A DNA stretch of 39,597 nucleotides, taken from contig RFVA01000020.1 in NCBI GenBank assembly GCA_009922685.1, positions 1 through 39,597 of the forward strand, in the 5' to 3' direction. The position numbers were made by a program, and so were the translations under genes. The DNA comes from Gammaproteobacteria bacterium. GTDB taxonomy: Bacteria; Pseudomonadota; Gammaproteobacteria; Methylococcales; Methylococcaceae. Of the stretch, positions 28,758-36,744 are shown in pieces (positions within the stretch are counted from its first letter, which is position 1; every line of letters starts with the position of its first letter). Under the pieces are notes generated by a model that was not told the DNA's origin, ran no database searches, and saw only the letters and a program-made list of their open reading frames with translations.

Positions 28758-31196
28758 ATGACGATTTCTTCGCTTCAGCCGCTGTCAGGATTCAAGGTCC
28801 TCATCACCCGACCCGTCGACCAGAGTGCATCATTGCATCAGCTGATCATCGAGGCCGGCGGTGACGTGGTGAGTGCCCCCTTGCTGGTGATCGAACCCCT
28901 CGAGGACCTCCGATCGGCAACCTCCCTGTTGAATGAGTCTCCACCCTGGGACGGATTGATCTTTGTTAGTGCGAATGCGGTTCGTGTTGCCTTCTCGATA
29001 GCGGAATGGCACCAGCGGGATCTGAGTTCCACCCTGATTGCAGCGATTGGTGCCGCTACCCGAGAGGCTCTCGAAGCTCAGGGTGTGGCGGTTGATGTGG
29101 TCCCTGAGAGTCAATACAACTCAGAAGGACTCCTAAGCGACCCCCGTCTAGAGGACGTGAAGGGGCAGCGGCTGCTCATTGTTCGGGGCCAGGGCGGCCG
29201 GGAGACTCTGGCTGAAGGCCTCCGCCATCGGGGCGCTCTGGTGTCTTATGCGGAGATCTATCGGCGGACTCGAGTTCCCTTTGATGTTTTAGCATCAGCC
29301 CTAGAAACGGGGTCCCTGGCCCCCTTCGATGCCGTTGTTATTACCAGCGGAGAAGCCCTGGCTCATTTGACTGAATGGCTAGAAACGGCCGCTTTGATCA
29401 ATGATCCGAGGCCTTTACTGGTGGTGCCGGGGCCGCGCTTGGTCGCGCTGGCGCATCAGCTGGGTTGGCCTTTGGTGATGGAGGCGGATGATGCGCTCGA
29501 TGAGTCCTTAGCCAGAGCCCTGCGACAGGTCGCCCATGGACAGCGGACCGGCGTTTCGCCCGTGGCACTCAGTCGTTGGGACGGTGCTCATTTGGCGGCG
29601 ACAACATCAAAGGATCAGCCCGAGGGGCTGATGGATCGTAATGACGCCATTGAACCGGCGGGGGAGATGCGAGTGACCGAGACACATCAGGAACAGGAAG
29701 AACTCATGCCAATCGAGCCAGTGCCGATGGAGCCGATACCAGCGCCCCCTGAGGCGATTCAAGAAGCCCCGGAAAAAGGAGGTAAGCCCTCTAAAAAGGC
29801 CGCCAAGGAGCCGGCACCCAAGAAGCCCCGCAGTATGGCCTGGGTGGGCTATACCATTTTGATCGGGGTTCTGGTGCTGGCAGGTGGTGGCTGGTTTGTT
29901 TTAGAGGAGCTGAGGTCTCGACAGGAGGGTCTTGGCGGGCTGGTTTCGGATAAGAATCAGCAGGTTCAGGAGGTCACCCATCAGCTGAGTGCCGCGCAAT
30001 CGGAACTCGCCAGTCTTCATGCCCAGATTGCCTCCTTGCAAGGTCAGTCGACCACGGATGAAGCCCGTCTGGAGCGAGCAATCGGCGATCAGAGTGATCA
30101 ATTCGATGCAAAGCTTGACGCCACTCGTGGCGAGCTCGCTACCGCGATCCAACAGATCCAACGCCAGCTCAATAAAACTCGCGGTGATCTCATGGTCACC
30201 GATGCCGAATATCTTTTGAGTGTGGCCAATCAGAAGCTCAATCTGATCGGGGATGTCAAATCTGTCCTTGCCGCCATGGAGGCAGCGGACCAACGGCTTC
30301 ATGAGAGTGGTGATCCCGCTGTTTTTAAGGCACGCGAGGTGCTGGCTGGCGAAATAGCGTCTTTGAGGAAGGTCGAGGGCCTTGATGTGGTCGGCCTCTC
30401 CTCCGATTTGGTCGCCCTTCAAAAGCGGGTTGCGGGACTTCCCACCGCGTTGCCCCACGCCGGCATCGTCAAACAGCTGGAGGCTCAGAAAAGCGTTGAA
30501 AAGGATCAGGATTCAAAGCCTGATGCAGAAGCCGATGCCTTTGACCATGCCCTCAAGGGCATCAAGGATCTGGTCGTGGTCAGGCGGACCGATCGATTGG
30601 TTGATGCCGTGTTGACACCAGAGCAGGTCGAAACGGTCAGGCAACTGCTGCTTTTGAAGCTTGAAACGACCCGGGCGGCACTCCTCAGGAATGATGAGAA
30701 TCTTTATCGGCAAAGCCTCAGCTGGACGATCGAATGGGTCCAGCAACAGTTCGATACTTCTGCCAATGAGACCAAGGCCATGCTGAACGATTTGGAAAAA
30801 TTGTCGCAGCAATCGTTGTCTATCACCTACCCAGATATCAGTCGCTCCCTCACGATGCTGCAGAATATCGAGCGGGTACGTCTCGAAGTTGAGGACACGG
30901 TGATGCACGGAAAGCCGGTGGCAGCGCCTTTGCCGGCACCTGTTTTAAAGTCGGTGGAAACCCCTTCTTCACCCAGCAGTGAGAGCCTTGAAAAGACGCC
31001 ACCGATCGGCCCACCGGAGGCTAAGAGCGATAAAGCTGAAAAAACCAAAGCACCAATCAAGGAAGAGCCATCCAGTGGCCCGCCCCCGGCGACTGAGGCC
31101 CCATCTAAGGACGTGGGCGAGACCCCTAGTGGACCCTCCTTAGACCATCAAAAACCCGCGGCTCAATCCCTCGACCCATCGGGTGAAAGGCTGTGA
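28758..31196 (+). CDS. Fused uroporphyrinogen-III synthase HemD / membrane protein HemX
   Basis: The N-terminal part (about 1-255) is HemD, which cyclises hydroxymethylbilane into uroporphyrinogen III. It opens FKVLITRPVDQSASLHQLI and includes GLIFVSANAVRVAFSIAE and VITSGEALAHLTEWL. A Pro/Glu/Lys-rich linker (about 256-356) leads to one transmembrane helix (about 359-383, AWVGYTILIGVLVLAGGGW), a coiled coil (to about 475), and the HemX domain with VTDAEYLLSVANQKL and SLSWTIEWVQQQFD. A Pro/Ser/Glu-rich tail follows from about 716 to 812. The topology would keep HemD in the cytoplasm and HemX in the periplasm. The frame is continuous across the junction, so no frameshift is needed. Such fusions are annotated in other gammaproteobacteria. 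The stop overlaps hemY. Confidence 0.92.
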   Translation: MTISSLQPLSGFKVLITRPVDQSASLHQLIIEAGGDVVSAPLLVIEPLEDLRSATSLLNESPPWDGLIFVSANAVRVAFSIAEWHQRDLSSTLIAAIGAATREALEAQGVAVDVVPESQYNSEGLLSDPRLEDVKGQRLLIVRGQGGRETLAEGLRHRGALVSYAEIYRRTRVPFDVLASALETGSLAPFDAVVITSGEALAHLTEWLETAALINDPRPLLVVPGPRLVALAHQLGWPLVMEADDALDESLARALRQVAHGQRTGVSPVALSRWDGAHLAATTSKDQPEGLMDRNDAIEPAGEMRVTETHQEQEELMPIEPVPMEPIPAPPEAIQEAPEKGGKPSKKAAKEPAPKKPRSMAWVGYTILIGVLVLAGGGWFVLEELRSRQEGLGGLVSDKNQQVQEVTHQLSAAQSELASLHAQIASLQGQSTTDEARLERAIGDQSDQFDAKLDATRGELATAIQQIQRQLNKTRGDLMVTDAEYLLSVANQKLNLIGDVKSVLAAMEAADQRLHESGDPAVFKAREVLAGEIASLRKVEGLDVVGLSSDLVALQKRVAGLPTALPHAGIVKQLEAQKSVEKDQDSKPDAEADAFDHALKGIKDLVVVRRTDRLVDAVLTPEQVETVRQLLLLKLETTRAALLRNDENLYRQSLSWTIEWVQQQFDTSANETKAMLNDLEKLSQQSLSITYPDISRSLTMLQNIERVRLEVEDTVMHGKPVAAPLPAPVLKSVETPSSPSSESLEKTPPIGPPEAKSDKAEKTKAPIKEEPSSGPPPATEAPSKDVGETPSGPSLDHQKPAAQSLDPSGERL

Positions 31197-32506
31197 GAAG
31201 AAAGATCGTTTTTTCCTTAGCGGCCTTCTTCCTTGTTCTTGGGTTGATTGTCTTAGGCTATCAACAGCTCAATGCAAGTGGCCATGCGGGCTATGTGATT
31301 ATCGGGATCGGCGATTTGGTCCTTGAAACGTCGCTGTACTTCATCATCTTTTTGACCGTTTTCGTGTTTGTTGCCGTCTACCTTGGTATCCAGTTCACCA
31401 CGGGGGCCGCCAAGCTCCCGGAAGCGATCAAGCGCCGTCATCACCAAGAGCGCCATAAACGGGCTATGGAGGCCTTGTTAGAGGGATTTGTCGAGACGAT
31501 TGAGGGGAAATGGGACAAGGCTGAGCGAAATTTGATTCGCCATGCCTCCGACAGTACCTTGCCCTTACTCAATTACTTGGTCGCAGCCCGGGCGGCCCAT
31601 CTCCGGGGCGCCGATGAGCAGCGTGAAGATTACCTCAAGCTGGCCTTGAAGGTAGCTCCTGATGCTCCACTGGCGGTGGCGTTGACGCGGACCTCCTTAA
31701 TGATCGGAACGCAACAGTTCGATCAGGCGCTCGAACATCTCGCCGAAATCAATCGAACCTTCCCGAATCACCCTTTGGTCCTGAGGATGATGGCGGACGC
31801 TTATATCAGGACTAAGGATTGGGATGCACTGCACTACCTGATACCGGCCTTGCGGGAAGCTAAACTGTTCGCTGAATCAGAGCTTAGAAAGCTTGAACTG
31901 GACGCTTATCAATCCCTTCTCAAAAAGCGGGCTTTGACCAAAGACCCGGGACTGATTCGAGAGATTTGGCGGATGGTTCCCCCGCATTTAAAGTCCGAGG
32001 CCATCCTGGTTGAGCCCTATAGTCGCGGCATGATGGACGCAGGGGTTGGGAAAGAAGTCGAAGAGGACCTCCGGTTGGCTTTGGGTCGGGATTGGAATAC
32101 CCCGTTGCTGGACGTGTATGCGCAGATCGAGGATGACGACCCCATTCGCCAGTTGGCGCATTGTAAAGACTGGCTTGGCCCTCATCGGGATGATCCTGCG
32201 CTGTTGGCTTTGCTGGCAAAGTTGTCGTTTCGTGCGGGGCAGGGTGAGGCAGCACTTGACTATGCCAAAGCCAGTCTCAGCCTCGACCCGACACCTCAAG
32301 CCCTCAAGGTGTTAGCCGATCTCATGTTTGCTCGAAAGGAGGATGTTGCTGCCAGCCGTCTCTATCGGCAGGGCCTTCGTCTTGCCTTAGGCGAACCCAT
32401 GGAGGCCGAGATGATGGCCACGGCGCTGGCGATTTTAGCGCCCTCTCAGGTCGTTCTTGAGGCGCCGGCCGAAGACAGGCATGAGCGCCCTGACATCGCT
32501 CGTTGA
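31193..32506 (+). CDS. hemY: HemY-type TPR membrane protein
   Basis: This is the proteobacterial HemY linked to haem synthesis genes; it is not the protoporphyrinogen oxidase of the same name, and its exact role is unsettled. The 437-residue protein has two N-terminal transmembrane helices (VFSLAAFFLVLGLIVLGY and YFIIFLTVFVFVAVYLGIQF). TPR-like repeats follow, for example DSTLPLLNYLVAARAAHLRG and NHPLVLRMMADAYIRTKDWD, with the last repeat region around residues 340-400. It starts with GTG inside the hemX stop codon (GTGA), the usual coupling in hemC-D-X-Y operons. Its last 26 nt overlap the ABC ATPase gene. Confidence 0.93.
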   Translation: MRRKIVFSLAAFFLVLGLIVLGYQQLNASGHAGYVIIGIGDLVLETSLYFIIFLTVFVFVAVYLGIQFTTGAAKLPEAIKRRHHQERHKRAMEALLEGFVETIEGKWDKAERNLIRHASDSTLPLLNYLVAARAAHLRGADEQREDYLKLALKVAPDAPLAVALTRTSLMIGTQQFDQALEHLAEINRTFPNHPLVLRMMADAYIRTKDWDALHYLIPALREAKLFAESELRKLELDAYQSLLKKRALTKDPGLIREIWRMVPPHLKSEAILVEPYSRGMMDAGVGKEVEEDLRLALGRDWNTPLLDVYAQIEDDDPIRQLAHCKDWLGPHRDDPALLALLAKLSFRAGQGEAALDYAKASLSLDPTPQALKVLADLMFARKEDVAASRLYRQGLRLALGEPMEAEMMATALAILAPSQVVLEAPAEDRHERPDIAR

Positions 32507-33734
32507 CGCCCTTTCTCCAGTGTCATCGCCGGTTATTCGCTGTCAAGATCTCGGCAAGAAGTTTAGCCGAACCACCCTTCAAGGCCTTCTTTATGGTTTG
32601 AGTGATGGGCTTCAGCGGCTTTTGAGAATAGCGCCTCGGCAAAGGCTCAGGCAGCATGAATTCTGGGCCTTGAGGGCGGTTTCATTTGAGCTGCGCCCAG
32701 GCGAATGTCTGGGCGTCATTGGTCCCAATGGGGCCGGCAAGAGCACTCTGCTGAAACTCATCAATGGCGAATTACGGCCTGATGCAGGGTCCCTAGAACG
32801 ATCAGGGAGGGTCACCTCTCTGATTCGGTTAGGTCAGGGTCTCCAGCCTCTCCTGACGGGGCGTGAAAATATCTATGCGAAGTGTCTGGAGTTTGGCTTC
32901 AGTAAGCTCGAGACCGATCGACTGATGCAGCAGATCGTGACCTTTTCAGGCCTTGAAAAATCACTGGATCTTCCCGTCAAAGTTTACTCTGATGGGATGT
33001 ACGCCCGACTCGAATTTTCCATAGCGACCGCCAGCCCGGTCGATGTCCTCCTGATCGATGAAGTCCTTGCCGTCGGCGATGTGGCTTTTCAAATGCGTTG
33101 CCTCAAGCGTCTTGATGCCCTAAAGCGCGAAGGAACCGCCATCCTCTTCGTTTCGCATTCGGAGATGAATGTTCGGCATATCGCCGATCGTTGTCTGTTG
33201 CTGGAGGATGGTGAGGCACTCGCGGTGGGAGAAACCGAGCTGTTGTACCGAAAATATTATGAGGCCACCGGTTTTCTCGATCGCGCGCTGGCGCCTATGG
33301 GGCTGATTCCCAAGATGCCAGCGGATTTATCGGAGGGTGTGGGTTTGATGAGATTGTCCTTGATCTCAGAAGAGCCTTCGTATCGGCTGGCAAAGACCGG
33401 CTCTCCCTTGATCCTAAGGCTTGATCTCGAGAGTCTGTACCCAACGAGGTCCGCGACGCTGAGGCTCCAGTTCTTCAGTGTTTCGGGTCTCTTGCTGGGG
33501 TCTTTGGAGTGCCCATTGATGATGGCGCCTGGTGCCCATGCTTGGCGCCTCACCCTGCCTTTTCTGGGGTTGTCGGCCGGCCGCTACCGAGTGGGCGGCG
33601 GCATTGTCGTCGAGGGCCAATGGTGTTCCTACCAATCGACGCTGCTAGAGATTCTGGTGAAGGAGGATCAGCCTGGCGAAGGGCAGGGCCTGATTCGGCT
33701 GGAGGCCGCGCTCGAGCCCCTCTCGCCCAGCTAA
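32481..33734 (+). CDS. Wzt/TagH-like polysaccharide-export ABC ATPase, orphan
   Basis: Proteins of this type power export of O-antigen, capsule or teichoic acid with a Wzm-like permease. The nucleotide-binding domain has Walker A GPNGAGKST (about residue 81), the family-typical signature YSDGMYARLEFS (about 170), Walker B DVLLIDEVLAVGD (about 188) and FVSHSEMNVRHIADR. After residue 275 a C-terminal beta-rich domain resembles the Wzt carbohydrate-binding module. The start ATG at 32481 lies inside the hemY end (26-nt overlap); a TTG at 32457 is an alternative. No permease gene or glycosyltransferase is near, so the partner must be elsewhere. The haem-operon position is unusual. Confidence 0.88.
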   Translation: MSALTSLVDALSPVSSPVIRCQDLGKKFSRTTLQGLLYGLSDGLQRLLRIAPRQRLRQHEFWALRAVSFELRPGECLGVIGPNGAGKSTLLKLINGELRPDAGSLERSGRVTSLIRLGQGLQPLLTGRENIYAKCLEFGFSKLETDRLMQQIVTFSGLEKSLDLPVKVYSDGMYARLEFSIATASPVDVLLIDEVLAVGDVAFQMRCLKRLDALKREGTAILFVSHSEMNVRHIADRCLLLEDGEALAVGETELLYRKYYEATGFLDRALAPMGLIPKMPADLSEGVGLMRLSLISEEPSYRLAKTGSPLILRLDLESLYPTRSATLRLQFFSVSGLLLGSLECPLMMAPGAHAWRLTLPFLGLSAGRYRVGGGIVVEGQWCSYQSTLLEILVKEDQPGEGQGLIRLEAALEPLSPS

Positions 33735-33744
33735 TCTTATTAAT

Positions 33745-33995
33745 TCAGACCTGGGTGGATCTTCCTTTCACAAAGGGCATGAGCTGGAAGTCGCGATTTA
33801 CCGTCTTCCTGACAGTAAGTGGGTCGTTAAGATTTCGGATCGAGTCTGAGTAGGCGTTGTTCTGGTTCGCTTGAGTTTTATGCGCCTCAACGGAGGAGCG
33901 GAAATCGGCATTCATGCGAGACTGATAACGGGTCCCCGTGTTTTTTTGAAGAACCCCAGCACTTCGGCATCGATACGAAGCGTGTCTTCATCCAT
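33745..33995 (-). pseudogene. Frameshifted BrnA-like antitoxin fragment
   Basis: From 33995 the minus-strand frame reads MDEDTLRIDAEVLGFFKK and then hits a run of seven A (T at 33941-33947 on the plus strand). In that frame it stops at 33912. In the -1 frame it continues as TGTRYQSRMNADFRSSVEAH and stays open to a TGA at 33745. Joined, the two match the C-terminal DNA-binding part of BrnA antitoxins (family pattern: LRxDxxVLxFFK...GYQTRMNAxLR). The N-terminal half of BrnA and the partner toxin brnT, which normally lies before brnA, are missing. The likely cause is a one-base indel in the A-run. Ribosomal or polymerase slippage on A7 cannot be excluded. Confidence 0.6.
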
Positions 33996-34297
33996 ACGGC
34001 ATCGGCCTGTTGGTCGCGAGTGATCGAGCCAATCACCCCCCTAAACAAGCTTTCATGCGTGGTGAAGACTTTGCAAGGTCGAGCGTCACTGACCCGCTGC
34101 AAGCTCCCACCAGCAAAATCTGGATCAGTCAGTTCGATAGCGGCAACATCTGGATAGGGCTTGCTGGTGGTTTGGCAAAGCATCCAATCATCTTTGCCTG
34201 CATTTGCAAGAATCAGGGCTGGACGCGGCCTGGTGGCGGACAAGTCTGAAAATGGAAACGAGATCACAACTACTGGGCGGCTCGCAAATGTGCCCAT
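33887..34297 (-). pseudogene. PemK/MazF-family toxin with a replaced C-terminus
   Basis: The start ATG at 34297 gives MGTFASRPVVVISFPFSDLS, then RPRPALILANAGKDDW, LCQTTSKPYPDVAAIEL, FAGGSLQRVSDARPCKVFT and HESLFRGVIGSITRDQQ. These match the MazF-fold ribonuclease family, and the loop Arg (RPRPAL) and Ser/Thr (QTTSKPY) positions expected near the active site are kept. After about residue 101 the sequence (WMKTRFVSMPKCW...) no longer resembles the family's final helix, and it lies over the BrnA-like fragment in another frame. I infer truncation by recombination. The gene overlaps its antitoxin frame by 28 nt. It may be inactive, but the core fold might still form. Confidence 0.62.
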
Positions 34298-34497
34298 GCC
34301 ACATCCTCCTCCCCGCGCGACCAATCTTCGGATAAGGCCATCTTACTTACAACAGCCCCGCAAAGCGCGGGATCTCCCGAAGCTTCCGACGTGAAAGTCA
34401 CCAAGACACGATGCGCTATCTAGCCCAGAGCTGGAACAGCCTCCAGAAAATCCAAATGACCATCGGATTCCAGAACAGCTTCATAGGGTTTCAGCAT
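34270..34497 (-). pseudogene. Antitoxin of the MazF-like toxin, split by an in-frame amber codon
   Basis: The ATG at 34497 is preceded by GGAAGG at good spacing. The frame reads MLKPYEAVLESDGHLDFLEA, VPALG and then TAG at 34420-34422. It continues without a break as IAHRVLVTFTSEA... to MALSEDWSRGEEDVAWAHL, ending at TAG (34270). The C-terminal S-E-D-W...EED.AW.HL pattern is typical of antitoxins paired with PemK/MazF toxins. The stop most simply replaces a Gln codon (CAG to TAG). It therefore looks like a pseudogene, unless amber suppression or internal initiation at 34383-34381 (TTG or GTG) yields the C-terminal toxin-binding part. Confidence 0.65.
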
Positions 34498-34578
34498 AAT
34501 TGGCCTTCCATCACCGTGTCTGTCCTGACCTCATGGTCGTTCCATGGGGTAGCTGCAGCAAGAATTCGAGTCGAGCTA

Positions 34579-34590
34579 AATTTTATAACA
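34579..34590 (-). promoter_or_regulatory. Possible extended -10 promoter of the toxin-antitoxin locus
   Basis: On the minus strand TGTTATAAAAT gives a TG-N-TATAAA extended -10, about 85 nt before the antitoxin ATG. No -35 match lies at 17 nt, which is acceptable for an extended -10 promoter but makes the call weak. Confidence 0.3.
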
Positions 34591-34633
34591 GCATATAAGG
34601 CTCTGGAGGGCCTGTTTTTGCTGGTTCGCGACA

Positions 34634-34663
34634 GAGGCTAAAAAACCTTTATTTTTTAGCCTC
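34634..34663 (-). terminator. Terminator-like stem-loop at the dsbA 3' end
   Basis: GAGGCTAAAAAA at 34634-34645 pairs perfectly with TTTTTTAGCCTC at 34652-34663 around a 6-nt loop. It includes the dsbA stop codon. The T-run lies in the second arm rather than after it, so it may work poorly as an intrinsic terminator and could instead protect the 3' end. Confidence 0.6.
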
Positions 34664-35293
34664 AGCCTGTTCTTTCTTGATCAAGGCATTCGTAATCTCA
34701 ATCATCCGCTCAAAGGACTTAGCCTTTCCAGGGCTAATCAGATACTTCCCATTGACCACCATGGAGGGCGTTCCGGTGACCCCATATTTGGCGGCGAGGC
34801 CATTGGCGAGGCGCATCTTGGAGTCTACGGCGAAGGATTTATAGGCTTGATGAAAGGCTGACTCATTGACACCGTGAGCGACAAAGAAGGGCGCTAGTTC
34901 CTCTTCGGTAGAGAGCTTTTGCTTTTGATTTTGGATCGCATCAAAGAAATCAGCATGCATCTTGTCAGCAACCCCAAGGGCTTCTGCGGTAAAGAATGCT
35001 TTGGCATGCGCGGCCCATTGCTCATTGAATACCGCGGGTTGATGGATAAAGTTCACCGAGTCTGGCTTTGTTTTGATCCAGGCATTCAAATCAGGTTCAA
35101 ATTCGAGGCAATGAGGGCAGCCATACCAGAAGAATTCGAGGACCTCGATTTTTTGGGGGTCTTGGGTCGGCTGAGCCGGTTTGACGAGGTCATAATCCGT
35201 TCCGGCCACCAGTTCCGCGGCCTCTAGACCGACTAAGGATTGTGTCAGAAGAAGGCTCAAAAGGGCGAGGACACCAAGCAAGGTTTTGTTCAT
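34649..35293 (-). CDS. dsbA: Thiol:disulfide interchange protein DsbA
   Basis: DsbA introduces disulfide bonds into periplasmic proteins and is reoxidised by DsbB. The 214-residue protein has a signal peptide (MNKTLLGVLALLSLLLTQSLVGLEAAE), then FFWYGCPHCLEFEP with the CPHC active site (Cys59, Cys62), a helical insertion domain, and the cis-proline segment GVTGTPSMVVNGKYLI. All features are normal for the DsbA1/PA5489-like group. It lies 68 nt downstream of the cytochrome c4 gene on the same strand, and engB is divergent beyond it, an arrangement also found in pseudomonads. The C-terminus is Lys-rich (KKEQAEAKK). Confidence 0.96.
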   Translation of the reverse strand: MNKTLLGVLALLSLLLTQSLVGLEAAELVAGTDYDLVKPAQPTQDPQKIEVLEFFWYGCPHCLEFEPDLNAWIKTKPDSVNFIHQPAVFNEQWAAHAKAFFTAEALGVADKMHADFFDAIQNQKQKLSTEEELAPFFVAHGVNESAFHQAYKSFAVDSKMRLANGLAAKYGVTGTPSMVVNGKYLISPGKAKSFERMIEITNALIKKEQAEAKK

Positions 35294-35361
35294 GGAAGGT
35301 CTCTAAGGTGTTTGTTTAATCAATCAGGCCCATGTCGGTCGGGCCTATCAACGGCGATGGC

Positions 35362-35961
35362 CTAATGCAACGTCGAAATATATTCCGCCAATGCGGTCAT
35401 TTCACTATCACCCAGCTTACTGGCGATGGCGCGCATCATGCCGTTCATATCATTCTGGCGTTCACCTGCCTTGAAATGATGCAATGCCTTTTCGGTATAG
35501 GCAGCGTGTTGCCCACTCAGCGAAGGGAAACCGGCGGAGGGGTTGCCCCGCCCCTTGGGTCCGTGGCAACTTGAGCACGCGGGAATCCCCGCGGTCGCGT
35601 TACCGGCATTGTAAAGTTTTTGGCCCAAGGGGTGGGGGTCACCGGTCTCGATATGGCCTTTCTGGCTTCCATAAAAGGCCGCGAGATCACGCATTTCCTC
35701 GTCACTCAGTGGTTCGGCCATGGCGGTCATGGTTGTTTCCGCACGTTTCTGGCTTTTAAATTCCTTTAACTGCTTGGTTAGGTAGGCAGGATGTTGCCCC
35801 GCGAGCTTTGGAAACAGGGGGGCTAGTGAATTACCATCCTCTCCATGGCATCCACCGCAAAGCCCGGCGAGTTCCCGGCCTCTTTCTGGATCACCCTCCG
35901 CATGGGCCAAAAAAGCCGCGCAACCTAAAATGGCACTGACCCAAATCATCGAAAGCCTCAT
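35362..35961 (-). CDS. Dihaem cytochrome c4
   Basis: Cytochrome c4 is a periplasmic, often membrane-associated electron carrier that feeds terminal oxidases. The protein has a signal peptide (MRLSMIWVSAILGCAAFLAHA) and two class I cytochrome c domains with CGGCH (Cys35-His39) and CSSCH (Cys129-His133). The distal Met ligands are probably in TTMTAMAEPLSDEEM and in QNDMNGMMRAIASKL. I start at the ATG at 35961 because AAGGAGG sits 7 nt upstream; a TTG two codons earlier is less likely. The length of 199 aa is typical. Haem attachment needs a Ccm system, which is not in the window. It is divergent from engB. Confidence 0.94.
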   Translation of the reverse strand: MRLSMIWVSAILGCAAFLAHAEGDPERGRELAGLCGGCHGEDGNSLAPLFPKLAGQHPAYLTKQLKEFKSQKRAETTMTAMAEPLSDEEMRDLAAFYGSQKGHIETGDPHPLGQKLYNAGNATAGIPACSSCHGPKGRGNPSAGFPSLSGQHAAYTEKALHHFKAGERQNDMNGMMRAIASKLGDSEMTALAEYISTLH

Positions 35962-36049
35962 GGCCAAACCTCCTTCTTGTTGGACGTTATTTTTTTAATT
36001 CAGTCATCCGTGGCTGGCGCCCTCCATGAGAGGGAAAAAATCACCAAAG

Positions 36050-36074
36050 CCCGTATCCCGCCATAAAATACGGG
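36050..36074. repeat. Inverted repeat in the cytochrome c4/engB divergent region
   Basis: CCCGTAT at 36050-36056 and ATACGGG at 36068-36074 are perfect 7-nt arms with an 11-nt spacer. A TACACT at 36075-36080 next to it could be a -10 for engB, although no -35 is clear. The repeat could be an operator or an RNA hairpin; I cannot tell which. Confidence 0.4.
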
Positions 36075-36113
36075 TACACTAGAAAAGTCAATAACTCAGA
36101 CACCTAGAGACCC

Positions 36114-36728
36114 TTGAATTCCCTTTATCATCAGGCCAGTTTTCTGGCGAGCGCCTCACGCCTTAACAATGCACCTTCAGATATCGGCCTTGAAGTCGCC
36201 TTCTCAGGCCGCTCCAATGCGGGTAAATCAAGTGCCATCAACACGATCACTCAGCAAAAATCCTTGGCCCGGGTCAGCAAAACGCCAGGTCGTACCCAAT
36301 TGCTCAACTTTTTTCAGTTGGATGAGGAGCGGCGACTGGTCGATCTCCCAGGATATGGTTATGCCAAGGTTCCGGAGGGGATGCACAAGTCTTGGGGGAG
36401 CATGATTGAAAGCTACCTCAGCCAGCGGTCGGCGCTGAAGGGCGTCTTCCTCATCATGGATATCCGTCACCCGCTCACCGATTTTGATCAGCGGATGATC
36501 GAATGGTGCCAACATTTTGACCTGGCTCTGCATGTATTGTTAACCAAGTCCGACAAACTGTCCCGCGGAGCCGGCATGGATATCCTTAAGAAGGTTCGGG
36601 GGACCCTCAGCGCGCGTTACGCCCAGCCGGTCACTGTCTCTTTGTTTTCGTCTCTCAAACGGTCCGGCATCGAGGAGGCTCACCAAGTCCTTGATGGCTG
36701 GTTCGAGGTCCAAATAAAAGCCCCCTAG
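36114..36728 (+). CDS. engB: Ribosome biogenesis GTPase EngB (YihA/YsxC)
   Basis: EngB is an essential GTPase that assists late assembly of the 50S subunit. The 204-residue protein has all G motifs: G1 GRSNAGKSS (residues 32-40), G2 Thr in SKTPGRTQLLNFF, G3 DLPGYGYAK, G4 TKSDK and G5 near SLFSSLKRSG. It starts with TTG at 36114 with only a weak AGAGA upstream; no ATG or GTG is available before the conserved region. The gene is divergent from cytochrome c4 and dsbA, a gammaproteobacterial arrangement. The C-terminus is slightly shorter than that of E. coli YihA. Confidence 0.95.
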   Translation: MNSLYHQASFLASASRLNNAPSDIGLEVAFSGRSNAGKSSAINTITQQKSLARVSKTPGRTQLLNFFQLDEERRLVDLPGYGYAKVPEGMHKSWGSMIESYLSQRSALKGVFLIMDIRHPLTDFDQRMIEWCQHFDLALHVLLTKSDKLSRGAGMDILKKVRGTLSARYAQPVTVSLFSSLKRSGIEEAHQVLDGWFEVQIKAP

Positions 36729-36744
36729 GATTGGGTGGGCCCAC

